From JAJDXO01 sp964620095 (GTDB lineage Bacteria; Pseudomonadota; Alphaproteobacteria; Rhodospirillales; UBA2165), in NCBI GenBank assembly GCA_964620095.1, contig CAZUGT010000309.1, positions 1 to 19,248 of the forward strand: DNA of 19,248 bases, read 5' to 3'. Position numbers and translations under genes: made by a program. Each line of letters starts with the position of its first letter. Within the stretch, counting starts at the first letter, position 1. Below the pieces are notes generated by a model. It did not search any database. It worked only from the letters and a program-made list of their open reading frames with translations, and was not told the DNA's origin. Shown in pieces: positions 1-7,796 of the stretch.

Positions 1-279
1 GACGCCTACCTGCATCTCGCCATCGGGGGCGCGAACCGGGACCCGGCCAAGTTTCCCGATCCCGAAAAATTCGACATCGGCCGCACGCCCAATCCTCATT
101 TGGCCTTCGCCTGGGGCAAGCACATCTGCCTCGGCGCGACACTGGCCAAAATCGAGGGCCGTCACGCGGTCGGCAAGTTCATTCAGGGCTTCGAGACGAT
201 CGAGCCCGCCGGCGAGCGGGACCGCGTGCTGCGGGCCCGTTTCCGCGGCTACCGCCACGCGCCGGTGAGGGTAAGTTAG
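1..279 (+). CDS. Cytochrome P450, C-terminal fragment (5' end outside window)
   Basis: The window opens inside this gene. Frame 1 reads 92 codons to a TAG at 277-279. The cysteine-ligand loop is clear: residues 36-45 of the fragment read FAWGKHICLG, matching the P450 F-x-x-G-x-H-x-C-x-G signature, with Cys43 as the expected haem thiolate. The preceding stretch GANRDPAKFPDPEKFDIGR is the usual meander region before that loop. P450s of this type are soluble haem monooxygenases that need electrons from a ferredoxin and its reductase. An adrenodoxin-type reductase lies about 5 kb downstream, but a functional link is only inference. The substrate cannot be told from the fragment. The stop codon sits inside the left arm of a long inverted repeat shared with the convergent neighbour. 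Confidence 0.93.
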   Translation, partial: DAYLHLAIGGANRDPAKFPDPEKFDIGRTPNPHLAFAWGKHICLGATLAKIEGRHAVGKFIQGFETIEPAGERDRVLRARFRGYRHAPVRVS

Positions 280-388
280 CCCGCATTTCCCGCCGGGGTT
301 ACGGCCTGTGTCGCGTCCAGGCAGTCGAGCCGCGGCCCGACAGCGTCGCGCAGCGCAGACCATGACCCCGGCGGGAAATGCGGGCTAA
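276..388. repeat. Perfect 24-bp inverted repeat spanning two convergent stop codons
   Basis: The arm at 276-299 (begins TTAGCCCGCATT) is the exact reverse complement of the arm at 365-388 (ends AATGCGGGCTAA), with a 65-nt spacer between them. Reading out of either gene, the sequence from the stop codon onward is the same: the P450 TAG (277-279) and the protease TAG (385-387) are mirror images. Transcripts from either strand would fold into a 24-bp stem, so a bidirectional transcription stop or 3'-end protecting structure is the simplest reading. The loop is long and no T-tract follows, so it is not a textbook intrinsic terminator. A small TIR-bounded element or an assembly fold-back remains possible; I see no flanking target duplication. 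Confidence 0.9.
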
Positions 389-1401
389 AGGCTGTTGTCC
401 ATCCGCAGCCAGTCGTAGCGGTCCATCGACCTGACGTCGATTTCCTCGGGTGTCAGGCTAACGGCGTCCCTGCGCAGCACGTTGAGCGGCACCGTGTCCC
501 CGGCTTCCCCGCTATTCCAGAGCTTGCGGAAGTAATCCGCCTGACCGGAGACGGGATTTCCGCCGACGCCGAGAATCATATCGCCCGGCTGGATGCCGGC
601 GCGGGCCGCCGGGCCGCCGGGACTGACCCGCGACACGATAACCCGGCTATGGAATTCCTGGGTGTTGGCGCCGATCCAGGGCCGGTACGGTCCCGCGCGG
701 CGGCCCTTCGAGAGCAAATCGGCGAACACCGGCTTCAATTCGTCGATGGGCACGAACATGTTGCCCGGCAGCGGATGGCCGAGGCCCGAGGAATCGCCGA
801 CGAACAGGGATCCGATTCCCAACAGTTTTCCGTCCCGGCCGAGCAATGCGGCGCCGCTGTGGAAGGCATGAGGCGGTGAGGTGAATATCGCCTTTTCAAG
901 CAGGTACTCCCAGGCGCCGGCGAAGGGCCGGCGGGAGACGACTTGCGCCGTCGATATGGGCTGCGCGCCGCCCCGGCTGACGATTAGGACTTGATCCGTC
1001 ACGTTCAGCTCCGCCGACCGTCCGAACCTGATGGGTTCGACGCCGAGGGGCCGCCGCGCCTTGATAAGACCGAAACCGGTCTCATGATCGTAAGCCACGA
1101 TGCCGGCGGGGATTTGGTTGCCGTCGGCGCCGGTGACGACCGCCCCCGATGCTTCCAGAATCAAATAGCCGATGGTCAGCACCAAGCCGTTGCCGTCGAC
1201 GACGACGCCGCTGCCTTGCCGTTCGGTTCCGAGGAACCGGGCAGTCCGTGCTTCCGCCGGCACTTCCGCCTTCACGTTGACGATGGCGTTGAGCAGTTCT
1301 CCCGCCCGGTTGCCGGATTGGGCGGCGGCGGACTGCGGGAGCATGAGGGCTGCCGCCAAGATCAGCATGGTGAACAGGGTAGGCGCGCGCCGTAAGGTCA
1401 T
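385..1401 (-). CDS. Secreted HtrA/DegP-like PDZ protein, probable pseudoprotease
   Basis: 338 aa from the ATG at 1399-1401. I chose it over an in-frame start 14 codons upstream because GAGGT lies 7 nt before it and a clean signal peptide follows (hydrophobic residues about 8-22, cleavage near AAA-QS at 27/28). Residues about 35-230 resemble a trypsin-like S1C domain: GSGVVVD at 63-69, then LTIGYLI at 75-81 where HtrA proteases have LTNNHVV, DHETGFGL at 105-112 where the catalytic Asp is expected, and FHSGAAL around Ser182 in place of GNSGGPL. Thus Ser is kept but His appears as Tyr79 and Asp as Gly109. A PDZ domain follows (about 245-325; PAARAGIQPGDMILGVGG). It is likely periplasmic, perhaps a binding or scaffold protein rather than an active protease. 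Confidence 0.85.
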   Translation of the reverse strand: MTLRRAPTLFTMLILAAALMLPQSAAAQSGNRAGELLNAIVNVKAEVPAEARTARFLGTERQGSGVVVDGNGLVLTIGYLILEASGAVVTGADGNQIPAGIVAYDHETGFGLIKARRPLGVEPIRFGRSAELNVTDQVLIVSRGGAQPISTAQVVSRRPFAGAWEYLLEKAIFTSPPHAFHSGAALLGRDGKLLGIGSLFVGDSSGLGHPLPGNMFVPIDELKPVFADLLSKGRRAGPYRPWIGANTQEFHSRVIVSRVSPGGPAARAGIQPGDMILGVGGNPVSGQADYFRKLWNSGEAGDTVPLNVLRRDAVSLTPEEIDVRSMDRYDWLRMDNSL

Positions 1402-1574
1402 ATCTGTTACCTCGAAACGGAAACGAATCGCCCCAGGCTTCAACAGTGATCCTACCCCCGCGGCGAGTCAAAGCCTATGTTCGGCTCAACACGGGAACGT
1501 GACCAAATCCTTGCGATCCGGAGGCAGCGCCCATGTAGCCGGCGGTTTTGGACTGAGTGGCCGGACCCGGCGTG

Positions 1575-1580
1575 ATATAA
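1575..1580 (+). promoter_or_regulatory. Possible -10 element for uvrD, implying a leaderless transcript
   Basis: TATAAC lies 6 nt before the uvrD ATG at 1587, and no Shine-Dalgarno-like sequence sits between them. If used as a -10, transcription would begin at or next to the start codon. No good -35 is visible; TTGGAC at 1548-1553 is too far away at 21 nt. This is a weak call from sequence alone. The rest of the 1402-1586 gap, between divergent genes, shows no other convincing signal. Confidence 0.3.
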
Positions 1581-1586
1581 CGGGGC

Positions 1587-3872
1587 ATGTCCGACGCTTT
1601 CGATCCCAGTGATCCGGCGCCCGCGCCGCCGGCCCCGTCCGGGTCGCGCGCTCCAACCGCCGAACCGCCCTATTTCAAGGGCCTGAACGAGGAACAGCGG
1701 CGCGCCGTGGAGGCGACCGAGGGTCCGGTCCTGGTGCTTGCCGGGGCCGGCACGGGCAAGACCCGGGTGCTGACGACCCGGCTCGCCCACATCCTGATGA
1801 ACGGGCTGGCGCGGCCCTGGGAGATCGTCGCCGTCACGTTCACCAACAAGGCCGCCCGGGAAATGAAAGACCGGGTCGCGGCGATTACCGGTCGTCCGGT
1901 AGAGGGATGGTGGCTCGGGACGTTCCATGCCCTGGCGGCGCGAATTCTCCGCCGCCACGCCGAGGCTGCCGGGCTCAAACCCAACTTCACCATTCTCGAT
2001 GCGGACGACCAATTGCGGCTGTTGAAGCAGGTGATGGAAGGCCGCGATATCGACGACAAGAAATGGCCGGCCCGGATGCTGCTGGGCGTTATTCAGCGGT
2101 GGAAGGATCGGGGCCTGACGCCGGAAAAGGTGTCCGACGAGGAAGGCGGCGACATCGCCGGCGGGCGTCTGATGCAGCTCTACGCCGCGTATCAGGACCG
2201 GCTCCGCGCCCTCAACGCGGCCGATTTCGGCGATCTGCTGCTCCACAATCTGACCCTGTTTGCCGAGCACCCGGATATTCTGGCCGAATATCAGAACCGG
2301 TTCCGCTATCTGCTGGTGGACGAATATCAGGACACCAATGTGGCCCAGTATCTCTGGCTGCGGCTGCTTGCCCAGTCCCGCAAGAACCTGTGCTGCGTCG
2401 GCGACGACGACCAGTCCATTTATTCCTGGCGCGGTGCCGAGGTCGGCAACATATTGAAATTCGAGAGGGACTTTCCGGGTGCGGAGGTGATCCGACTGGA
2501 GCGCAACTACCGCTCGACGCCGCACATATTGGGCGCCGCTTCCGGCCTGATCGCCCACAACGAAGGGCGGCTCGGCAAGACCCTTTGGACCGGGATCGAT
2601 GCGGGCGACAAGGTCGGCGTCCAGGGCGTGTGGGACGGCGAGGAGGAAGCGCGGGTCATCTGCGACGAAGTGGAAGCCAAACAGCGCGGCGGCCATTCGC
2701 TGGAGCAGATGGCGGTCCTGGTGCGAACGGGTTTCCAGACCCGAGCGTTCGAAGAGCGGCTGATCACCCTTGGGATTCCCTACCGGGTCATCGGCGGCCC
2801 GCGGTTCTACGAGCGCCAGGAGTGCCGGGACGCCATCGCGTACTTCCGGGTGATCGTCAGCCCGGACGACGACCTTGCCTTCGAGCGGATCGTCAACGTG
2901 CCGAAGCGGGGTCTTGGGCAAGCGACGCTGCAATCGGTCCACCGGCTGGCGCGGGGCCAGGGGGTGTCCCTCCATGAGGCCTGCCGGATGATCGCCGGGA
3001 CCGACGAGCTGCGGCCCAAGGCGCGGACGACATTGACCGCGCTGATTACCGATTTCGAGCGCTGGCGCTCCCAGTTGGAAATCCTCGATCACGCCGAACT
3101 TGCGGGGGTGGTTCTCGACGAGAGCGGGTACACCGACATGTGGCAGAAACAGAAAAATCAAAACCCCGAAGCATCCGGGCGCCTGGAAAACCTGAGAGAG
3201 CTCGTCAACGGCCTCGAGGATTTCGAGAATCTGCAGGGTTTCCTGGAGCACGTCAGCCTGGTGATGGAGAACGAGGATAACGCCACCGGCGAGAAGCTCA
3301 GCCTGATGACCCTCCATGCGGCCAAGGGTTTGGAGTTCGATACGGTGTTCCTGCCCGGCTGGGAGGAGGGGTTGTTTCCCCATCAGCGCTCCCTCGACGA
3401 CGAGGGCCTGAAGGGCCTCGAGGAAGAGCGCCGCCTGGCTTACGTGGGCCTCACCCGCGCCCGCCGGAAGGCGCATGTCACCTATGCCGCCAACCGGCGC
3501 ATATACAATCAGTGGCAAAGCGCCCTCCCGTCCCGGTTCATCGACGAGTTGCCCGAGGAACATGTGGACGCCATGGCGGAAAGCGGGCTCTACGGCGCCC
3601 AGGCCCGCCCGGTATTGCGGGAAACGCCGCAGGCGTTTTCGTTTCAGCGGACCGGCCGCACGCCGCGCCGCCGGGACGGGGTGATCCTGGACGGCGAGGC
3701 CTGGGAGATCGATACCGCCGAGGGCGACTCCCGGTTTGAGGAAGGGGCGCGGGTGTTTCATGAGAAGTTCGGTTACGGCCGGGTGGAATCCCGGGACGGC
3801 AACAAGCTGGAAGTGGCTTTCGACAAGGCGGGCACCAAGAAGGTTATCGACAGCTTCGTCGAACCCGCCTGA
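1587..3872 (+). CDS. uvrD: UvrD/PcrA-family DNA helicase II
   Basis: 761 aa superfamily 1A, 3'-5' DNA helicase acting in nucleotide excision and mismatch repair and in clearing recombination intermediates. All hallmark motifs are present in order: Walker A AGAGTGKTR (52-60), motif II VDEYQDTN (244-251), motif III GDDDQSIYSWRG (272-283), motif IV LERNYRST (304-311), motif V LMTLHAAKGLEF (about 572-583) and motif VI around EERRLAYVGLTRAR (about 613-626). The C-terminus GARVFHEKFGYGRVES is the small Tudor-like tail typical of PcrA/UvrD, which contacts RNA polymerase in the studied homologues. A proline/alanine-rich N-terminal extension of about 28 residues precedes the helicase core. The stop is 11 nt from the prmA start, so the two are probably co-transcribed. 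Confidence 0.96.
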   Translation: MSDAFDPSDPAPAPPAPSGSRAPTAEPPYFKGLNEEQRRAVEATEGPVLVLAGAGTGKTRVLTTRLAHILMNGLARPWEIVAVTFTNKAAREMKDRVAAITGRPVEGWWLGTFHALAARILRRHAEAAGLKPNFTILDADDQLRLLKQVMEGRDIDDKKWPARMLLGVIQRWKDRGLTPEKVSDEEGGDIAGGRLMQLYAAYQDRLRALNAADFGDLLLHNLTLFAEHPDILAEYQNRFRYLLVDEYQDTNVAQYLWLRLLAQSRKNLCCVGDDDQSIYSWRGAEVGNILKFERDFPGAEVIRLERNYRSTPHILGAASGLIAHNEGRLGKTLWTGIDAGDKVGVQGVWDGEEEARVICDEVEAKQRGGHSLEQMAVLVRTGFQTRAFEERLITLGIPYRVIGGPRFYERQECRDAIAYFRVIVSPDDDLAFERIVNVPKRGLGQATLQSVHRLARGQGVSLHEACRMIAGTDELRPKARTTLTALITDFERWRSQLEILDHAELAGVVLDESGYTDMWQKQKNQNPEASGRLENLRELVNGLEDFENLQGFLEHVSLVMENEDNATGEKLSLMTLHAAKGLEFDTVFLPGWEEGLFPHQRSLDDEGLKGLEEERRLAYVGLTRARRKAHVTYAANRRIYNQWQSALPSRFIDELPEEHVDAMAESGLYGAQARPVLRETPQAFSFQRTGRTPRRRDGVILDGEAWEIDTAEGDSRFEEGARVFHEKFGYGRVESRDGNKLEVAFDKAGTKKVIDSFVEPA

Positions 3873-3883
3873 CCGTTCGCCCG

Positions 3884-4771
3884 TTGGCAACGCCCTCCCA
3901 CATTTTCCGGGTCCGGATTTCCGCATCGCCCGAGGCCGCCGACGGTATCGCCGCGGCCCTCGAACCCCATCTCGATTCCGTCGCCTGGACCCACGACGAA
4001 GACGGGATGCTCGCCGAAGCGGTGATCACCGGATTTGCATCCGGCCCGCCGAACGAGGCGGCCATCCACCAGGCGGCCGCCGCCGCGGCAGACGCCGCCC
4101 GGCTGGAGACGCCGGAAATCGACATCGCCCGGATCCCGATGCGCGACTGGGTGGCCGGCAATCTGAAGGAGTTTCCGCCCCTTGCCGCCGGGCGCTACTT
4201 CGTCTACGGCGCCCATTACGAGGGAAGCGTGCCGGCCGGGAAGATCGGCCTCCGCATTCCACCGGGAGCGGCCTTCGGGACCGGTGATCACGGCTCCACA
4301 CGGGGCTGCCTGTTGGCGCTGGATGCCATGCGCGGCGCCGCCCCGCGCCAAGCCTTGGATATGGGATGCGGGTCGGGGATATTGGCGCTGGCGGCGGCGA
4401 AAAGGTGGCGGGGGACGAGGAAAATCGTCGCCGCCGACATCGATCCCGAAGCCATCGAAATCGCCGCCGCGAATTTCGCCGCGAACGGTGTCGGGAACCG
4501 GGTCGAGAGCGTCGTGTCCCGTGGCTATGGGGCCCGGCCGGTCCGCCGAAGTTCATATGACTTGATTTTGGCCAACATCCTCGCCAGTCCGTTGACCCGG
4601 ATGGCGGGGGACCTGGCCCGTCATCTGGCGCCGGGCGGCACCGCCATCCTCTCCGGACTGGTGGCCCGAGATGCCCAGCGGGTGCTTACGGCGCATCGGC
4701 GGCAGGGTCTTTTTCCGGTTCGGCGCATTGTCATTGACGATTGGACGACGCTCGTCCTCGGACGGCGCTAA
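3884..4771 (+). CDS. prmA: Ribosomal protein L11 methyltransferase PrmA
   Basis: 295 aa class I SAM-dependent methyltransferase that methylates lysines and the N-terminus of ribosomal protein L11 in the cytoplasm. The family block FGTGDHGSTR is at 131-140. SAM motif I LDMGCGSGILAL is at 158-169, an acidic ribose-binding Asp ends ADID at 184-187, and NILASPL at 231-237 replaces the NPPY-type motif as usual in PrmA. The ferredoxin-like N-terminal domain that recognises L11 occupies about residues 1-90. The start is TTG at 3884, 11 nt after the uvrD stop; no earlier ATG in this frame fits, and no strong Shine-Dalgarno is visible, so translation may be coupled to uvrD. The TAA at 4769-4771 overlaps the stop of the convergent gene. 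Confidence 0.94.
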   Translation: MATPSHIFRVRISASPEAADGIAAALEPHLDSVAWTHDEDGMLAEAVITGFASGPPNEAAIHQAAAAAADAARLETPEIDIARIPMRDWVAGNLKEFPPLAAGRYFVYGAHYEGSVPAGKIGLRIPPGAAFGTGDHGSTRGCLLALDAMRGAAPRQALDMGCGSGILALAAAKRWRGTRKIVAADIDPEAIEIAAANFAANGVGNRVESVVSRGYGARPVRRSSYDLILANILASPLTRMAGDLARHLAPGGTAILSGLVARDAQRVLTAHRRQGLFPVRRIVIDDWTTLVLGRR

Positions 4772-5100
4772 ATGCTGAGGACCACCACGACACTGCCGCC
4801 GATGCCCACGGCGGCGGCGGTGAACGAGGCCAGCCAGCGCCAATCGTCGGGGACGGCGATCCGCCCGTAGAGATTGGTGAACGTGCCGAGGGCCATGGCG
4901 GCCAGCGGCCACCACCAACGCCCGACGAAAAAGCCGGCGATCAGCATGGCGATCACCGCCCCGCCGCAAAACCGGGCGAGAAAGCTGAACAAATCGGGAT
5001 AGGGCCCGAGATAGGCCTGGGTCTTGTTCTCGACCACGAGGACCCGGCGCTGATCGTAAGCGAGGGCCAGGCCGAGTACGGCGAGGTAATACCACTCCAT
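4768..5100 (-). CDS. Small hypothetical membrane protein
   Basis: 110 aa, not recognised as a named family. Four hydrophobic stretches are visible at about 2-16, 44-60, 62-76 and 88-108, so an inner-membrane protein with three or four helices is likely. The segment between helices 1 and 2 holds a polar stretch, DQRRVLVVENKTQAYLGPYP. It starts with an ATG 24 nt after the stop of the ferredoxin reductase gene on the same strand, so the two may share a transcript, but no strong ribosome-binding site is seen. Its TAG overlaps the prmA TAA by 4 bp in the convergent orientation (CTAA at 4768-4771). Gene-like spacing and the lack of a competing frame support reality; function is unknown. Confidence 0.65.
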   Translation of the reverse strand: MEWYYLAVLGLALAYDQRRVLVVENKTQAYLGPYPDLFSFLARFCGGAVIAMLIAGFFVGRWWWPLAAMALGTFTNLYGRIAVPDDWRWLASFTAAAVGIGGSVVVVLSI

Positions 5101-5124
5101 GGGCGATCCAAGCTCGCCGGCGTA

Positions 5125-6423
5125 TCAGCCGTCAAGGACGGCGAGCATCTCCTCCACGGTCGGAAATCTTTCTCGCGGGTGACCGCCGGTGGCCTGGGCG
5201 ATCTCGGCATCGGCCACTTTCACCCACTCGGGAAAGCTGACGATCCGGGCATTGCGTTCGGCCAGCAGCGCCCGGACGGCCTCACCGCCGCCTTTGCCCG
5301 AAGCCGTGACCTGCCGCGAAATCACGTCGGCGACCTCCCGGGAGTCCGGCCCGTTGGTGGGGATGGTTCCGGTCGGGCCCCGCTTGGCCCAGCCGACCAC
5401 GTAGAGGTTGTCCTTGACGAGGCCGTCCTCGTTGGCGACCTGGCCGCCGTTCATATCCAGTTCTCCCGGCGGCACGGTGTGATAACCGATGGCGGTGACC
5501 ACGGCGCCCACCGGCACGTCGAAGGTTTCGCCGGTGGCGACGGCGCGGCCGTCGACGACCTCGGTGCGCTCGAGCCGGATGCCTTCGACCCGGTCGCCGC
5601 CGAGAATTTCCTTGGGCGAGGCGTAGAATTGGATGTTCATCCTGATCGGGAGGTCCGGTTTGTTCTGGGCCGCCAGCTCATTCAGTATTTTAAGGTTCTT
5701 CTCCTTGACGCCTTTTTCGCGGGCCTCGAACGTGTCCGGAACCTCGCCCGGCAGTTGGGCCGGATCGACGATCGCCTGGCAGCGTTCCAGCTCGCGGATT
5801 TCGCCCAGTTCCTTGGGCGTGAAGCCGGCCTCGTTGGGGCCGCGGCGGCCGAACATATGCAGGCCGGTGTAGGTCGCCGCCTCGATGGCTTCGGCCGCAT
5901 GGGCGGCAATGTCCGAATCCACCATTTCCGCCGGGGTCTTGGCGAGCACCCGGCAGACATCCAGCGCCACGTTGCCGATGCCGATGACCGCGACGCCTTC
6001 ACCGTCCAGCAGCGGATCCAAATGGCGGTAATCGGGGTGAGAGTTGTACCAGCCGACGAACGCGCATGCCCCATAGACGCCCTTTAGATCCTCGCCGGGG
6101 ATTCCGAGCTTGCGGTCGTTGTAGGCGCCGACGGCCAGAATGACGGCGTCGTAATGCTCCTGCAGTTCGTCCAACGAGACATCCCGGCCGACTTCGACGT
6201 TTCCGAAATAGCCGACAGTCTCCATTTCGAGCGTCCGCCAAAACTGGCGCGCCGTGTTGCGGGTCTTGAAATGGTCGGGGGCGACGCCGAAGCGGATCAG
6301 CCCGAAAGGGGAAGGAAAGCGTTCGTAGACGTCAATCCGGCAATCTTCATACAGTTTAAGCAAGGCGTCGGCTGCGTACATTCCGGCAGGGCCGGAACCC
6401 ACGATGGCGAATCGGGCCGTCAT
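5125..6423 (-). CDS. Ferredoxin-NADP+ reductase, adrenodoxin reductase / FprA type
   Basis: 432 aa flavoprotein that moves electrons between NADPH and ferredoxins. The start is the ATG at 6421-6423, which has GGGAGA 9 nt upstream and puts the FAD fold directly at the N-terminus; an in-frame start 15 codons earlier would add an Arg-rich tail and was rejected. GSGPAG at 9-14 is the FAD Rossmann motif. The sequence RFPSPFGLIRFGVAPDH (36-51) and the NADP-site block GEGVAVIGIGNVALDVCR (141-158) are characteristic of the adrenodoxin reductase family, as is the late GWAKRGPTGTIPTN stretch that closes over FAD. Such enzymes supply ferredoxins for P450s, Fe-S assembly or haem metabolism. No ferredoxin gene is adjacent, so the partner is unknown. 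Confidence 0.93.
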   Translation of the reverse strand: MTARFAIVGSGPAGMYAADALLKLYEDCRIDVYERFPSPFGLIRFGVAPDHFKTRNTARQFWRTLEMETVGYFGNVEVGRDVSLDELQEHYDAVILAVGAYNDRKLGIPGEDLKGVYGACAFVGWYNSHPDYRHLDPLLDGEGVAVIGIGNVALDVCRVLAKTPAEMVDSDIAAHAAEAIEAATYTGLHMFGRRGPNEAGFTPKELGEIRELERCQAIVDPAQLPGEVPDTFEAREKGVKEKNLKILNELAAQNKPDLPIRMNIQFYASPKEILGGDRVEGIRLERTEVVDGRAVATGETFDVPVGAVVTAIGYHTVPPGELDMNGGQVANEDGLVKDNLYVVGWAKRGPTGTIPTNGPDSREVADVISRQVTASGKGGGEAVRALLAERNARIVSFPEWVKVADAEIAQATGGHPRERFPTVEEMLAVLDG

Positions 6424-6463
6424 AGAAATCTGTCTCCCATCATCCCGGCGCCGGCGCGCCGAG

Positions 6464-6554
6464 GGCACAATCGTTCAGTCTTCAGAAGGTCGGCTGGAAA
6501 TTGGCTGGGTGCTTGATCCACACTTTTTTGGCTGAATTGCGGGCCGATTGTGCC
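6464..6554. repeat. 10-bp inverted repeat upstream of the ferredoxin reductase gene
   Basis: GGCACAATCG at 6464-6473 and its exact reverse complement CGATTGTGCC at 6545-6554 flank 71 nt in the gap between the reductase start (6423) and the thiolase stop (6591). The near arm lies about 41 bp upstream of the reductase ATG. It could be a pair of half-sites for a regulator or a long-range stem. The rest of this 167-bp gap shows no clear terminator for the thiolase and no obvious promoter. Confidence 0.5.
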
Positions 6555-6590
6555 ACAAGACCTAGGCCGGTCAAGGGTACATGGCCGGCT

Positions 6591-7796
6591 TCATACCCGT
6601 TCGATCGCCACCGCGATGCCCTGGCCGACGCCGACGCACATGGTGCAGAGCGCCTTGTCGCCGCCGCTCCTGAGCAACTGATACATGGCCGTCGTCACCA
6701 GCCGCGCGCCGCTGGCGCCCAGGGGATGGCCGAGGGCGATTGCGCCGCCTTGGGGGTTCACCCGCGGGTCGTCGTCCTCGACGCCGAGTTCGCGAAGCAC
6801 CGCCAATGCCTGGGCGGCGAAGGCCTCGTTGAGTTCGATGACGTCGAAGTCGCCGATCTTGAGGCCAAGCCGGTCCATCAGCTTGGCCGATGCGGGGGAC
6901 GGTCCCATGCCCATTGTCCGGGGCGGCACGCCGATGGACGCCATGCCGAGCACCCGCGCCTTGGGCGTGAGGCCGTGATCCTTGGCGCCCTGCTCGGATG
7001 CCAGCACCAGGGCGCAGGCACCGTCATTCACGCCCGACGAGTTGCCGGCCGTGACCGAGCCGCCGTCGCGGAAGGCCGCCCGCAGCTTGCCCAGTTTTTC
7101 CGCGGTGGTGCCGGCACGGGGGTGCTCGTCCAACTCGACGACGATCGGATCGCCGCGCCGCTGGGGAATGGTGACGGGAACGGTTTCCTCGGCCAGGCGC
7201 CCGTCCGCTTGGGCGGCAGCGGTTTTCTCCTGGGAACGGGCGGCGAAGGCATCCTGATCGTCCCGGGAGACCTGATGCTCTTCGGCGACGTTCTCGGCGG
7301 TCTCGCCCATGGAATCGAGCCCGTACTCCCGTTCCATCTTCGGGTTGGGGAAACGCCAGCCGATGGTGGTGTCGTAAATTTCCGCCCGGCGCGAGAACGC
7401 GGCGTCCGCCTTGGGCATGACGAAAGGCGAGCGGGACATGCTCTCGACGCCGCCGGCGATCATCAGATCCGCCTCGCCGGTCCTGATCGCCTGGGCGGCG
7501 CTGCCGACCGCGTTCATCCCCGAGCCGCAAAGCCGGTTGACCGTCGCACCGGGTACACTTTCCGGCATGCCGGCGAGCAGCAGGGCCATGCGCCCGACAT
7601 TTCGATTGTCCTCGCCCGACTGGTTGACGCAGCCGTAAATCACGTCGTCGACCGAATTCCAGTCCACTTCCGGATTGCGCTCCATCAGCGCGGCGATGGG
7701 AATGGCCGCCAGATCGTCGGTCCGAACCGAGGACAACGCTCCTCCATAACGTCCGATGGGGGTGCGGATGGCATCGCAAATAAAGGCTTCGCTCAT
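6591..7796 (-). CDS. pcaF: 3-oxoadipyl-CoA thiolase (PcaF/PaaJ type acetyl-CoA acyltransferase)
   Basis: 401 aa thiolase that cleaves 3-oxoadipyl-CoA with CoA to succinyl-CoA and acetyl-CoA, the last step of the beta-ketoadipate and phenylacetate routes. The opening AFICDAIRTPIGRYGGALSS and the internal AEIYDTTIGWRFPNP are close to the PcaF/PaaJ subfamily rather than to FadA or PhaA. Catalytic residues are all present: nucleophile Cys90 in NRLCGSGM, His357 in GHPLG and Cys387 in CTMCVGVGQG. The length is standard. The ATG has AGGA 5 nt upstream. It diverges from the electron-transfer reductase and maiA genes, which fits aromatic degradation, but no other pca or paa gene is in the window, so 3-oxoadipyl specificity is inferred from sequence similarity only. 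Confidence 0.92.
   Translation of the reverse strand: MSEAFICDAIRTPIGRYGGALSSVRTDDLAAIPIAALMERNPEVDWNSVDDVIYGCVNQSGEDNRNVGRMALLLAGMPESVPGATVNRLCGSGMNAVGSAAQAIRTGEADLMIAGGVESMSRSPFVMPKADAAFSRRAEIYDTTIGWRFPNPKMEREYGLDSMGETAENVAEEHQVSRDDQDAFAARSQEKTAAAQADGRLAEETVPVTIPQRRGDPIVVELDEHPRAGTTAEKLGKLRAAFRDGGSVTAGNSSGVNDGACALVLASEQGAKDHGLTPKARVLGMASIGVPPRTMGMGPSPASAKLMDRLGLKIGDFDVIELNEAFAAQALAVLRELGVEDDDPRVNPQGGAIALGHPLGASGARLVTTAMYQLLRSGGDKALCTMCVGVGQGIAVAIERV

Noticed and set aside
1452..3926. 824-codon open frame antisense to uvrD
   Set aside because: The + strand carries every SF1 helicase motif. The antisense translation lacks any recognisable domain and is rich in Arg, Pro, His and Gly, as expected for a reverse-frame shadow in GC-rich codon usage.
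4741..6087. 448-codon + frame opposite the membrane protein and ferredoxin reductase
   Set aside because: It lies opposite a clear FAD/NADP reductase and has low-complexity Gly/His/Asp-rich composition; no domain or ribosome-binding support.
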